A stretch of 16,006 bases of DNA from Planoprotostelium fungivorum (GCA_003024175.1 MDYQ01000371.1:1-16006), one strand, 5' to 3'. Counted from the first letter of the stretch, positions 1-12,100 are shown. Numbers and translations: made by a program. The notes: generated from the letters alone by a model not told the origin.

Positions 1-1668
1 TACATCAATAAAGGTGACGTACCCAGTGTTGGTTCGGAAGAAGGAAGAAGCAGGGGCAGCACCGCCGGAAGAATCACCAGATGCGTAGGGGTTCATGGAA
101 GGAGAAAAGATGCTCGTTGTAGTTGCGTAAGCCATTCCTTTCCTCTGTATCAGTGTCTCCTCCGTAGCAACCTATTCTTGTCATTTTCCCCCTCCCACTT
201 TGACTCACCGCTTCATTGTTATCGTCCACGATTCTGGCAGCATCTGTGGGAGGTCAGATTGCACACTGTAGTGGATGTGATGTGGTACCTCTTCTGGCCT
301 TCAGAATGATGTCGATGTAACCACTGAGCAGAGAAGAGATGGCATCCGACTCCTCTGTCATCAAGATGAAATAGTCGTTCTCGTGGTTACCGAAATCGAG
401 AGTGAGAGATTTTCCAGTGTCAGAGGCAGCCCAACGCCTCAACTTTCTCAACTCCCAAGTGCGATCGATGGCCTTGGTCTCCACGTTCATGAAGAGAACA
501 CTGTCTCTCGTGACACCTTCTCTCCTCAGTCCCTTCCTCCTTTGCACACTCACCCAACAGGATCTTCGGTGGCTTCTTGGCCTTGGCTCCTCTCTCGGTC
601 AGTCTGCAGTGGAAGGTAGTGATACCTGCAACATTCAGTAGAGCTCTCCTCCTTCAACTCACCCCAAGTCTTGAGGGATCTGCAGAGTTGAATGTACTTG
701 AATTTGGCATTCGATTCAGTCGTACCGACCAACTTCCTCCACTCCTTCATGATGTCCTTCTCGATTCCCTTCTCCTTCAGGAGAGCGGGGGGGAGGTATT
801 TCTTCAGCTCGAGGTAGGGAGGAACGTGCTTCTCTGGGTTGAATCTACCCTCGGTCACTTGAGCGTGTAGAGCGGCCAGGGCACAGACTTCAGCTGGCAT
901 GACAGGGTGGAGACCGGAGATGATGGCATCGGTTGCCTGATGATGTTCAGGATCTGGGATATCTCACGATGATGAGTGGTCACCTGCACAAAGAGGAGAT
1001 GGAGACCCATGGGATCGTCCAAGGAGATGTTGGCATCAGAATAGAAATACTTTTTCTTGAGCAAGAATACATTATCTGTTTTGACATTTTGTTCTTCTAT
1101 ACACTTGTTGGGTTGGAGCCAATCGAGACGAGGGCCTAGTGAAGATGAACATGGATTCCCGATTGGGATGGCTCACCGGCAGGGAGAGGGTTCTCCCATT
1201 GCAGAGAATACTCCTCAGCGTTGGCCAAATCGATCTTCTCTCCGACCATGTTGACGATATCAACGACGGGGAGGGTGAGATCGAAGAGCATCACTTTCAC
1301 TGTGCCGTCGAGTAATTTGACTCGAATGGCCTTGTGCTTCTTTCTGTAGTGGACTTCGTCCTGCCTTTGTGTCAGACGGAAGAATGATTCCTCTCACGAA
1401 CATCGTTTTCTAATCCGTAGGCGGCCAAAGTTCGATTGTCCTTCAACCATTTTGGATTTGTCTCTCGTAAGTTGGCTGGCATGAAGAGACCGAAATCTGC
1501 CCCTCCGACTTCAGTCTTTTCACGAATGGTGACTATAGCCTCCCCAACTCCCATATCAGCCGTGAATTTCATCTTCTATATACAAGTGATCAGCATACAA
1601 TACGATCGGGTAGAACGAACCTTCGTCTGCCCGGTGGGCTCGACGAGAACCTTCAAATTCAACGACAT
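1..1668 (-). CDS. Talin, N-terminal FERM head (3' end beyond window)
   Basis: Talin is a cytoskeletal adaptor that links membrane receptors to actin. Nine exons are visible on the minus strand: 1668-1621, 1575-1402, 1360-1177, 1135-984, 936-663, 625-554, 516-289, 243-209 and 171-1. They join in frame into 446 residues. The order matches the talin head. F0 is about residues 1-80 (with DFGLFMP). F1 begins with YRKKHKAIRVKLLDGTVKV. F2 is about 175-280 (KKYFYSDANISLDDP, LHLLFVQ, then YLELKKYLPPALLKEKGIEK). F3 is about 285-380 (VTRDSVLFMNVETK, RRWAASDTGKSLTLDFG, LLSGYIDIILK). A Ser/Gly/Ala-rich linker follows, and the rod domain lies beyond the left edge. The start ATG at 1668 precedes a short first exon of 16 codons. 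The eight introns are 37-47 nt. It shares a 166-base divergent promoter region with the DUF971 gene. Family assignment is near certain; exact splice sites are by eye. Confidence 0.93.
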
Positions 1669-1834
1669 GATGCTCCTTTATGGGTTAAGAGGAATGTGTA
1701 GGACTGTCTGCGACTGAGAAGAAATGATGGATGTGTGAGCGGCGGACCACACCCGACTAATGAATGACGACCGCTATCTGTCGACATCCAAATCTCTCTG
1801 TTTCGCGGAACTGGTTTTCAGGGTAGCAAGAGAA
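1669..1834. promoter_or_regulatory. Divergent promoter region, talin / DUF971 gene
   Basis: These 166 bases separate the talin start (minus strand) from the chosen DUF971 start (plus strand), so both promoters must lie here or overlap the first exons. No clear TATA box was seen. An in-frame ATG at 1760 would add 25 residues to the DUF971 protein, but the ATG at 1835 begins a better mitochondrial presequence. Confidence 0.5.
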
Positions 1835-2358
1835 ATGGCTGCTGCTCTTCTTTCCTTCCAGGGACTATTTCGTGTGAACAGTAGATTCTTATGCCGAAAA
1901 CTATCGACAGAATCACCCACCCGCATCAATCTAAGAAAAGATAAGAAGGTGTGTCGTGGTACAGTTTCCGTTCTAAATGATGTGCAGGTCTTGAGCGTCA
2001 CCTACCCTGACAAGCAGTATACCTTCTCTGCAGAGTACTTGAGAGTGATGAGCCCGTCTGCGGAGAAGCAATCGGGCACAACGAAAAGAGTACATTCTGA
2101 GCAGTTTGCACGGCTGATAACCCTTAGATTGTTGCGGGACGACAGAATGTGAGCATCATACACGTTGAGAAAGTGGGCAACTATGCCGTGCGTCTGATAT
2201 TCGATGATATGCATGAGACGGGTATATACAGTTGGCCATTCTTAAAACAGCTGGGAGATGACAAATGGAGGTACATGAGAGAATACATCCAGGCCCTGCG
2301 TGCCTCCGGTAAGTCTAGAGACCCCCGAGCCACACAGAAACGAGAGAAGAATAAATAG
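1835..2358 (+). CDS. Mitochondrial DUF971 (GBBH-like N-terminal domain) protein
   Basis: Three exons, 1835-1948, 1988-2089 and 2128-2358, give 148 residues. Residues 1-27 form an Arg-rich, acid-free presequence (MAAALLSFQGLFRVNSRFL, then CRKLS), which predicts mitochondrial import. The rest is a single DUF971 domain with its usual landmarks: NLRKDKK, SAEYLRVMSPSAE, VEKVGNYAVRLIF, HETGIYSWPFLKQLG, and a C-terminal YIQALRASGKSRDPR. The same fold occurs at the N-terminus of gamma-butyrobetaine hydroxylase and the C-terminus of plant HCF101, but a stand-alone function is not established. The first intron is 39 nt, a multiple of three and free of stops. Without removing it, the segment between DKK and VLSVTYPDKQ would carry 13 extra residues the family does not have. 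The second intron is 38 nt. The 3' end faces ATG16 with only 22 bases between stop codons. Confidence 0.88.
2350..2355 (+). terminator. Poly(A) signal AATAAA abutting the DUF971 stop codon
   Basis: The last two sense codons (AAT AAA) form a canonical poly(A) hexamer directly before the TAG stop. This implies a very short 3' UTR, which suits the 22-base gap to the ATG16 stop codon on the other strand. Use as a signal is inferred. Confidence 0.5.
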
Positions 2359-2380
2359 ACAGTTTTGTAGCGTCTCTTCA

Positions 2381-4542
<2,162 letters not shown>

Positions 4543-4808
4543 CTTTATGTGAATATACGGAATACATCCATCCACGCGTTGTAAAACTCGTTCGTGAATA
4601 TTCAATTTCAGACCTCAATATGGACAAAAGCATACAAGTGGCATTCTCTCTAATGCACGGGGGAACCAAGCCCCCACACCTACCACACAACAGAGAGGTC
4701 TCTTGCAGACCATCATCACAGTCTTGTTTTCAACAATAAATTATTTTAATCTACAACTCCACCCATCTTCTGATGTTGATCTTTCTTCGCCTGAGCGATT
4801 GAGAACCA
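4543..4808. promoter_or_regulatory. Divergent promoter region, ATG16 / SF3A3
   Basis: These 266 bases lie between two divergent start codons. An A/T-rich patch around 4732-4752, including AATAAATTATTTTAAT, is the only compositional feature that stands out. It could serve as a TATA-like element for either gene. Nothing more specific was recognised. Confidence 0.4.
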
Positions 4809-6618
4809 ATGACATCCAATCTCTTAGAGACAACCAGAGCGGAACACGAGTTCGTAGAAAGAACTCAATTCGCTCTCTTAGAGGAATTCGAGCACGCCCC
4901 TAAAAACGTGAGGAGCTCGACACCCACTGGACTGATCCCGTGCAGTACAAAGAGAGTATAGCACAAACTCACCGCATCGTTAAATACCTAGACAACATCG
5001 TCGAGGGAAGAAACAAGCTGGTACATATCTACGAAGATGCCGACAGGTTAGCGTGACCAATCAAATGAGATGATAACATGTTGTGCAGAGCTCGTGCAGA
5101 CGATCTGAGAGCCATCGAGGGACATGGAGTTGACGTCTTCAGTCGATTTTATGAGAGACTGAGAGATCTGAAGGAATTCCACAGAAAGAACCCCGGAGAG
5201 GCAGCCGTAGACCCTTCAGACGAAGTTTATCTCGGCGACGAAGGTGAATCACATGTGATGATCATTTCCGCTCATAATCGACAGTCGTCCCACCGTTCAC
5301 CGGAGAGGAACAATACGGAAGATGTATCGATTTGAATGACTTCTACACTCGATTCCTGAACCTCCCGGAGATCAACAAGGTGGTCACGGAGGCCGCATCG
5401 AGCAAACAGAAGCTCCTCTACGTCGACTACATCACTCGAGTCTTCTTTCAATTCGACGACGATCTCAGTGCCAAGCACGGAGAATACAAGCAGTACGTCA
5501 AGGACCTGTACACTTACCTCATCTCCTTCATCGAGAGATCTCAACCGCTGTTTGAATTGAAGCAATACGAGGTGAGAAAGAGAGTGGGATGACATTGACG
5601 TCTCGATAGGCCAGTTTGACGGAGGATTTCGAGACGGTGTGGGATCATGGAAACTATAGGTGGAACGTGGATAAGATCCAAGTCATTCCCAACTTGCTAC
5701 CAAAGCCTGTAGAAGTGAAGAAAGAAGGTGAGACCAAGCGAGCGGATGATCTGAGAGAAGGAACAGAAGAGAAGACGAAAGAGGAACTGGACCCATTGTA
5801 CTGTAAATTTTGCAAGCGTAGCTTTGCCAAGCAGACCGTATTCGACGGACATCTCAAGGTACACTCACTCTTTCTCTTTAGAAGATGACGAGGAACAGGG
5901 AAAGAAGCACATCCAAGCGGAGAAGAAAGAGTTGGGTATCGTCAAGATCGAGAACAGAGACTCGTACAAGGAAGTCACTTCCTTCGAGTGGAAGATCAGT
6001 GAGATCGCTGGCAACTACCTCAAAGAAGTCATCGACGAGACGAAGGTCAACATCGACAAGAAACAAGCGAGATCGTTAGATGAACTGATGGTGAGAAGAG
6101 AGAAGAGAGGGAGACTGAGAGAGAGCAGCAAGACGAAGAGGAAGAAGAGGGAGAGACGATGATCCAAGATGAAGAATCGGACGATGAGCCCGAGATCAAG
6201 ATGACCATCGAGGATTACCCTGTGGGATGGGATGGAAAGCCCATTCCCTACTGGCTCTACAAACTTCACGGTCTGGGAGTCAAATACTCCTGCGAGATCT
6301 GCGGTAACGCCATCTACATGGGCAGGAAGGCCTACGAGAGACACTTCCAGGTGAGTTCACCTCTCTGTGCCTCCTGACAGACATCAGGAATCACGTCACG
6401 CCATGGGCATGAGGTGTCTCGAGATCCCCAACTCGAAACACTTTCACGACATCACCAAGATCAACGACGCGAGAGCCCTGTGGGAGAAGATCAGGAGAGA
6501 AAACTCCACGGCCACCTGGAAGGCCGAGGCGGAGGAGGAGTACGAGGACAAGGAGGGTAACGTCTTCAACAAGAAGACCTTCGAGGATCTCAAGAGACAG
6601 GGACTCATCAAGACTTAA
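4809..6618 (+). CDS. SF3A3: Splicing factor 3A subunit 3 (SF3a60 / Prp9)
   Basis: SF3a60 is a core U2 snRNP protein that helps bind the branch-site region during prespliceosome assembly. Eight exons (4809-4907, 4946-5046, 5089-5243, 5285-5571, 5610-5858, 5899-6090, 6129-6350, 6388-6618) give 511 residues; the human protein is 501. Recognisable parts are the helical N-terminus, [32 protein letters not shown], and the very conserved C-terminus [17 protein letters not shown] through [25 protein letters not shown]. Two C2H2 fingers are present. The internal U1-type finger uses C279, C282, H295 and H301 (ending HLKGKKH) and is split by an intron after HLK. The C-terminal matrin-type finger uses C416, C419, H433 and H439 and is split by an intron between Q435 and E436. 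An acidic stretch (QDEEEEEGE) precedes the C-terminal domain. Seven introns are 37-42 nt. Confidence 0.95.
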
Positions 6619-6622
6619 TACA
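6617..6622 (+). terminator. Possible variant poly(A) signal AATACA overlapping the SF3A3 stop
   Basis: The TAA stop is followed by TACA, creating AATACA, a known minor variant of the poly(A) hexamer. It is listed because two other genes here have a hexamer in the same place. Alone it is weak evidence. Confidence 0.25.
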
Positions 6623-6727
6623 TCCTCTCATTCAACTGAGTGTAACGATGCACTCGATCACTTTATCGTAGGTGGGCTGTGTCTGTGCAGCGAGAAGAGA
6701 GGGGTTTAGGCATAGAATGACACACGA

Positions 6728-8125
6728 CTACGATTCATCCGCTGCCGTCAGGGTGCGGAACATGTCTCTCGGGTCCTTCATCTCATAGTCTCTCGTTCCT
6801 GAAATGTTCAATTTCCTCTCTCACAGAAGCTCACCTTGTTCGTGGAGGTATCGAGCGAGTCGTTTCAGTAATCGGTCCGTACTCTGTTGCTCTTCCTCCG
6901 TCTCTTTCATCTCACGCCACAGTCGATCCCCTGAGAAGTTGATTTGCTGCCTCCAGTGAGTCAGAGAGTTTCGTTCTCATTCACCTTGATCTTCTCCAAC
7001 ATCATCTCTCGTGTCATCGTGGGGTGCTCCTCCCTCTTCTCATGGTCAGTCTTCGTGTGAGTGATGTCTCACCTTCTCTTCTGCGGCAGGTGGGACTTTA
7101 TTCTTAGCATTCAACTGGGGGATTTTGCTCGGTTGTACGGGCTTGGATGGCTCTTTGTCAAACGTTGACCTCAGAAGCTCTAAATCCTCTGACACACTGG
7201 TCAACCTGAAACGGTCATTCACTCGATCGTGTGGAGTCTCACTCTGAAATGTGAATGCGTAGCGCATCCTCTCTCTTTCTCATGGCGGTGAATTGTGCGT
7301 TAGACTTGACTCTGGGAGTGAAAGACTGTCCTCATCAGCTGCAGAGGAGGGGAATCACTCACCGTCCGTTCGTCGCTGACTGTGGACATCTTGTCGAGGA
7401 ATACCTGCGTACAAGCCTTGACTGTGATGCATTGAGTCGCATCGATGGTGAAGACACTCACGGCATTCAATCTCCCATTCTTCAGCGTTCGAATTTTCCT
7501 CGTTGAACTTTCTCGCCTCAGCTCTGAGCATGGGCCACAGCATCTTCTGCGTCGCTGTACGCTTCATTTCAATCGGTGTTCATATTCGATGAGTCACCTG
7601 TTAACTCTTTCTGTACTGTCAATTTGGCGGTTGAAATAACTTTCTTTTGTTTCTTCGGCTCCTTCGCTTTCGGTTCCTTGTCGGCTGTAGAGACGGACTT
7701 TCGTTTGCTCGAGTTCTGTCGTTTAGGTCACCCTACATTCCATTAAGCGAATTGAATCACCTTCTGGACGGCCTGCTCATTCGGTCCAGGGGCCGAAGGC
7801 TTTCCAGACTTGAGTGGTTTCTTCTTGTATGGAAAGTGGACTGTCGGGTGTCATCGTCAGGTAGTTACATACTGTAGCTCACGATCGTCGTCTAAGATGA
7901 CATTGATGAATTTTCTTCCATCCAGTGTCTCTTTATTGACCGCACTGATATTATTAAATGCTAGTTTTCTACACCCAATATACTGTACTCACTTTCCATC
8001 TTCATCAGCACCAGGATTTCTGTGCAATGTTAAAATGGATGTGCAATATCATCAATGAATCACTTCGATTTCTGCTTTTTGGGTGTCGCAAAACCCTTGA
8101 GTCGAATTGGGAAGGAACTAGACAT
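6728..8125 (-). CDS. Unrecognised basic, probably nuclear protein, 12 exons
   Basis: I do not recognise this family. Twelve exons on the minus strand (8125-8064, 8019-7993, 7944-7869, 7823-7761, 7715-7598, 7554-7462, 7421-7363, 7325-7243, 7205-7073, 7035-6985, 6946-6835, 6798-6728) join without a stop into 315 residues. Exon 2 is only 27 nt. Residues 1-115 are Lys-rich and low in complexity, with nuclear-localisation-like runs (ATPKKQKSK, KEPKKQKK). A helical part follows, beginning TATQKMLWPMLRAEARKF, with EWEIECLKACTQVFLDKMS and MRKREDALRIHIS. The C-terminus is charged (REMKETEEEQQSTDRLLKRLARYLHEQ) and ends in MFRTLTAADES. Evidence for a real gene is that eleven consecutive 36-48 nt introns restore one frame. 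An alternative last intron starting within the final TCG codon would end the protein in HSPPTIK at 6658. A possible E2F site lies 42 bases upstream of the start. A chromatin or cell-cycle role would be speculation. Confidence 0.7.
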
Positions 8126-8166
8126 GTGAGTTGATCTTCAATGGTGTGGCGGTTGGTTTTGAATTC

Positions 8167-8177
8167 TCCCGCCAAAA
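8167..8177 (-). promoter_or_regulatory. Candidate E2F-type site
   Basis: The minus strand reads TTTTGGCGGGA, a close match to the TTTGGCGGGAA class of E2F/DP sites used by S-phase genes in animals and plants. It lies 42 bases upstream of the start codon of the unrecognised basic protein, in the right place for a promoter element. One match could be chance. Confidence 0.35.
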
Positions 8178-8322
8178 GATATTCCTGTTTACAACGAAAT
8201 CACTTTCAATGTCAATGACAGCTCACATGTTTCGGAGCACCTAACTAATTGCATGCAGAGACAAGAGTTCTCTGTTTCTCGACCACATCGGGAAGGGTGC
8301 TCTTCTTTGAGGAAACCCACAG

Positions 8323-8540
8323 ATGACGAGTGGAGATCCATACACTTTCTTCGATCAGGACCCTTATGCGGCCCAACCTCAATGGAAAAGACTTGATATC
8401 CAGTGGCTGCATGGACGTAATCGTCCATAAGGCTTACGATCGAGTGTGAACGATCTGATCCTCTGCCAAGTAGTATAGATGGATCGATTGAATCTCTTCC
8501 ACAAGAGGCTGCAGAAGCGAAGCTTATCATCACAGCATGA
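8323..8540 (+). CDS. Possible small two-exon gene, 62 residues, unknown
   Basis: An ATG at 8323 opens MTSGDPYTFFDQDPYAAQP and continues to 8402. A GT at 8403 and an AG ending at 8431 would remove 29 nt and continue in frame with QLTIECERSDPLPSSIDG to a TGA at 8540. The product looks protein-like and acidic but matches nothing I know. The proposed intron is shorter than any other in the window and contains a perfect 7-bp inverted repeat. A 114-codon open frame occupies the opposite strand (8533-8189). Either could be spurious, so this is reported only as a candidate. Confidence 0.18.
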
Positions 8541-9189
8541 CGTAAGAGGACGTGGTCACCGTAGAGCTCGCGGCCCAGCCGGTCTTCCTCTGTAGATATG
8601 ACGCAGGGAAATTAGCACGTTGGAAGCTTGCTGATGGTGTTGAATAAGTGTCCAACGACTGACGACGAATAACCATCATGGAACGATTGCGCATCGTCGA
8701 TACGTGTCTACAAGAGCAATCATCGATGTAAATGTAGACACCATCTGATGTGACGTAGATTAGTTGCTGTTCCTATCTTCAAGAACTTCTCAGGAGGGAG
8801 TGGTTGTTCCCTTACTTACCATGACACGATAACATGATTCGATCTTTTGTGGATGGATACGTTCTTATATGAGCATTGGAATCATTTTTTCACTAACCAC
8901 AACTTCTATTCTTTCCAGCCGTGAAGAACAGCCTTCTCCCGAAATGAGAGGGAGATGAGGTTGAGGATGACACGATGATGCAGATGGAGTTCACTTATTT
9001 CCATCGGTTGGGATCCAAGGATGCCACACAATGCAATACAATCATTCAGAACAATGATTTAGTAAAAGGAATGCATTCAGATGACTACGAGAGCCTTCTA
9101 AATTGTGAATCGAATTTTCGGTGAAGGAAAATTCGGAGGGAAAATTTTTGGATCGAGATTGGAAGAGACCAGAAGCCAATAGATCAAAG

Positions 9190-12100
9190 ATGGCACGCAA
9201 GAAAGGACAACGTTTAGGAGAAGACAGCGACGATGAGACTCCAGTACCTGTCCCCAAAGGAGGAAAGGGCAAGAAGGGACAGAAATTAGACCCTGAAGAT
9301 GAAGTCGATAGCCCTCCCGTTCAGAAGGCAAAAGGAAAAAAAGATGTAGAGGAGAAGAAAGGAAAGAAGAACGAAAAGATCGAAGAAGATAGCGAAGAGG
9401 AATCAGTACCTCAACCAAAGAATAACAAGGCCAAAGGCAAGAAGGGCAAGAAAGGAGGCAAATTAGACTCTGATGACGAAGAGACGACACATAAATCTCC
9501 CGAAGATGAGGTCCCCAAAGCAAATGCTGGCAAGGGAGGCAAGGGAAAAGACAAGCAGAAATTGATCCTTGAAGAGGTGATAAACACAAACAAATGTGGC
9601 TGACGAAATTAGCAGGAGGGTACTGAAGATGAGGAAGACATCCCTCAACCAGCACAGAAGGGAAAAGCAGGAAAGAAGGCTGCCAAGGGAAAGAACAATA
9701 AGAAGTCAGTCGAGGAGGAAGATGAGGTAAGGACTGGACTTTTAATCGAGCCTGATCAGAGTCTCCAGGACGAAGAAGAGATCCCCCAGCCTGTGCAGAA
9801 GGGTAAGGCAGCTAAGGGAGGAAAGGCAAAGAACAAGAAGCTGGCCGACGAAGATGAGGTATGAGAGAGAGGCCATCTGGAGATGACATGGAACAGGAAT
9901 CAGGGGAAGACGTACCACAGCCTGTTCAGAAGGGAAAGGCAGGAAAGGGAAAGAAGAACAAGAAGCTGGCCGATGAAGATGAAGTGGGTGATGATGTGAT
10001 CAGGAGGGAACTGACAGAGAGAAGCTGTCAGAGGAGGAACTGCCTCAGCCAGTGCAGAAGGGAAAGGGAAAGAAGGGAGGAAAAGGAAAGGGAAAGAAGG
10101 AGGAGGAAGAGGTGAGGTGAAGAGGAAAGTGATGACTGACAATGTAAAGGACCCTGAGCCAGTGGAGATAGAAGAAGAAGAGGAAGAAGAACTCCCGGTG
10201 TCCGTACAGAAGGGAAAGGGACAGAAGGGAGGAAAGGGAAAAGAAGAGGTGACGATTCCGCAGAAGGAAGAACTGAAGGAGAGACAGGAGGAATTACCTC
10301 AGCCAGTGCAGAAGGGAAAGGGTAAGGCCAAGAAGAACAAGAAGAAGGGAAAGAAAGGACAAGATGACTCTGATGACGATGAACTACCAAAGGTGAGGAG
10401 ATAGAGAAACGACTCGTGACGGTGATTAGGGAAAGAAGGGAGGTAAACCCAGTGTCTTCTCTTCTTTAGTTGCAGAGGAAGAAGAGGAAGAGGAAGAAGA
10501 CGATGAAGAGGTGGGGAGAGAGGGGGATGTGACTGATGTGAGCAGGAGGAGGCCAGAAAGGCAGAGGAGGAGAGGAAGAGAGAAGAAGAAGAGAGGGAGA
10601 GAGAGGAGGAGAGACAGAGAAAAGAGGAGGAGGAGAGAAAGAAGGAAGAGGAGAGACTCTTGAAGGAAGAAGAAGAGCAGCAGAAGAAGTTGGCAGAAGA
10701 AGACGAGAAAGCCAAGGAGCAGAGGAGAGAGGAGTTGAAGAAGAAGAAGGAAGAGGACAAGAAGGCCAAGAAGGAGAAGAAGAAGAACAAGGGAAAGGGA
10801 GTCGCAGCGGTCGAGGCAGAAGTCAACGAAGAAGAAGTTCTGTTAGACGCAGCCGTGACAGAGGACAGAAAGGGTGAGGTCATGCAGAGACGAGAGTTGA
10901 TCGATTGTAGGATCTGAGTCTATGTCCAAGGACATCAAGATTGAAAAGTTTGACATCTCTTACCCCGGTAAGATCCTGTTCAAGAACGCCACCCTTGATC
11001 TCGCCCACGGTAGAAAGTGAGTCGTTCGATCTACACGCGTGTAGATGGATCCTCGCATAGAAGATCCGCCGTAGAGCATTCGATGACATAGACTAGGTAC
11101 GGTCTCGTCGCTCCCAACGGAGTGGGTAAATCCACCCTGTTGAAGGCCATCGCCGTGAGAGAGGGAGAATTCATCGGAATCCCGGCTCACTTTGACATCC
11201 ACTACGTGGAGCAGGAGGTCTTAGCCGACGACACACCCGTGAGTGAGAGGAAGGAGAGACGACGATAACAATCTACAGGCCATCACCAAAGTCATACAGG
11301 CCGACGAAGAGAGAACTCGATTGCTCGCCCTGGAGAAGACTCTCATGGAAGGAAAATTCGACGACGAGAAGGCGGGACAGAAGCTGCAGGAGATCCACAG
11401 TCGATTGGACCAGATCGAGGCTTATTCTGCGGAAGCGAGAGCCTCTGCCATCTTGACGGGTCTGCAGTTTACGGAGGAGATGAAGACCATGGCCACCAAG
11501 GACTTCTCTGGTGGTTGGCGTATGCGAATCTCCCTCGCTCGTGCTCTCTTCAAACGTCCCACTCTGCTGGTACGTCTCTTCATGGCTGATCGTATCGTTG
11601 ATGGTCTGATTGAATGTTGTTAGTTGTTGGACGAGCCCACGAATCACTTGGATCTTCTGGCAGTCATTTGGTTGGAGACATATCTCCTCAAGTGGAAGAA
11701 CACACTTCTCATCGTCTCTCACGATCAAGACTTCCTCAACACGGTGTCCACGGACATCATTCACATCTACCAGCAGAAGCTCTCTTATTACAGGGGAAAC
11801 TACGACCACTTCAAGCACGCCTTCGATGCCAAGGTCTCTCTGGCCAGGTCAGCATTATCTTCCGTCTTACGATCTAACGCGAGACAGAAAGGAGTACGAC
11901 AACCAACAGAAGGCTCTGAAGGCGGAGAAGCAGAAGAAGGCGAAGAAGGACGAGAAGACAACGACGAACAAGAAGGCAGCAGAGAAGGTTCTGAGGAACA
12001 GAGACAAGAAGAACAGCAAGAGCAACGCCAAAGGAAAGAAGAACGATGACGACGATGATGCCAGGAGTGAATTACTCGAGGCCGTTCCCAGAGATTACAA

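Larger units (their letters stand above)
8126..9189. other. 1.06-kb interval without a confident gene
   Basis: This is the longest stretch with no gene I can name. It must contain the promoter of the basic-protein gene (minus) and of ABCF1 (plus). It holds a candidate E2F site (8167-8177), a weak two-exon small gene on the plus strand (8323-8540), and a 7-bp hairpin with a TAAT loop at 8411-8428. Spliced open stretches can be assembled on either strand between 8600 and 8990, for example a minus-strand run containing IYVTSDGVYIYIDD, but none has recognisable homology and both strands offer alternatives. No tRNA or snRNA was recognised. Confidence 0.5.

Noticed and set aside
2090-2160. Apparent frameshift between the two halves of the DUF971 protein
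   Set aside because: A 38-nt intron (2090-2127) with GT, AG and CTGATAAC before the acceptor restores the frame and the domain, so the gene is not broken.
5859-5898. Earlier acceptor TTTCTCTTTAG in SF3A3 giving a 23-nt intron
   Set aside because: It leads into the wrong frame and destroys the HLKGKKH zinc finger; the AG at 5898 gives a normal 40-nt intron and completes the finger.
8189-8533. 114-codon minus-strand open frame beginning MMISFASAASCG
   Set aside because: No homology, no consistent introns, and codon use that includes several rare ATA/CTA/TTA codons; the competing plus-strand candidate is equally weak.
8596-8630. ATTAGCA near GACGCA, resembling U6 snRNA fragments
   Set aside because: The required ACAGAGA box and the T-run terminator are absent; the match is too short.
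8811-8870. ACTTACC followed by an Sm-like TTTTGTGG, resembling a U1 snRNA
   Set aside because: The spacing is far too short, the rest of the U1 5' end is missing, and no stem-loops fit.
9098-9655. 185-codon minus-strand open frame
   Set aside because: Antisense shadow of ABCF1 exon 1, crossing its ATG and first intron, with no family match.
10299-10883. 194-codon minus-strand open frame rich in Ser, Phe and Leu
   Set aside because: It is the mirror of the purine-rich ABCF1 exons; its low-complexity composition follows from that, and the plus-strand frame matches ABCF1.
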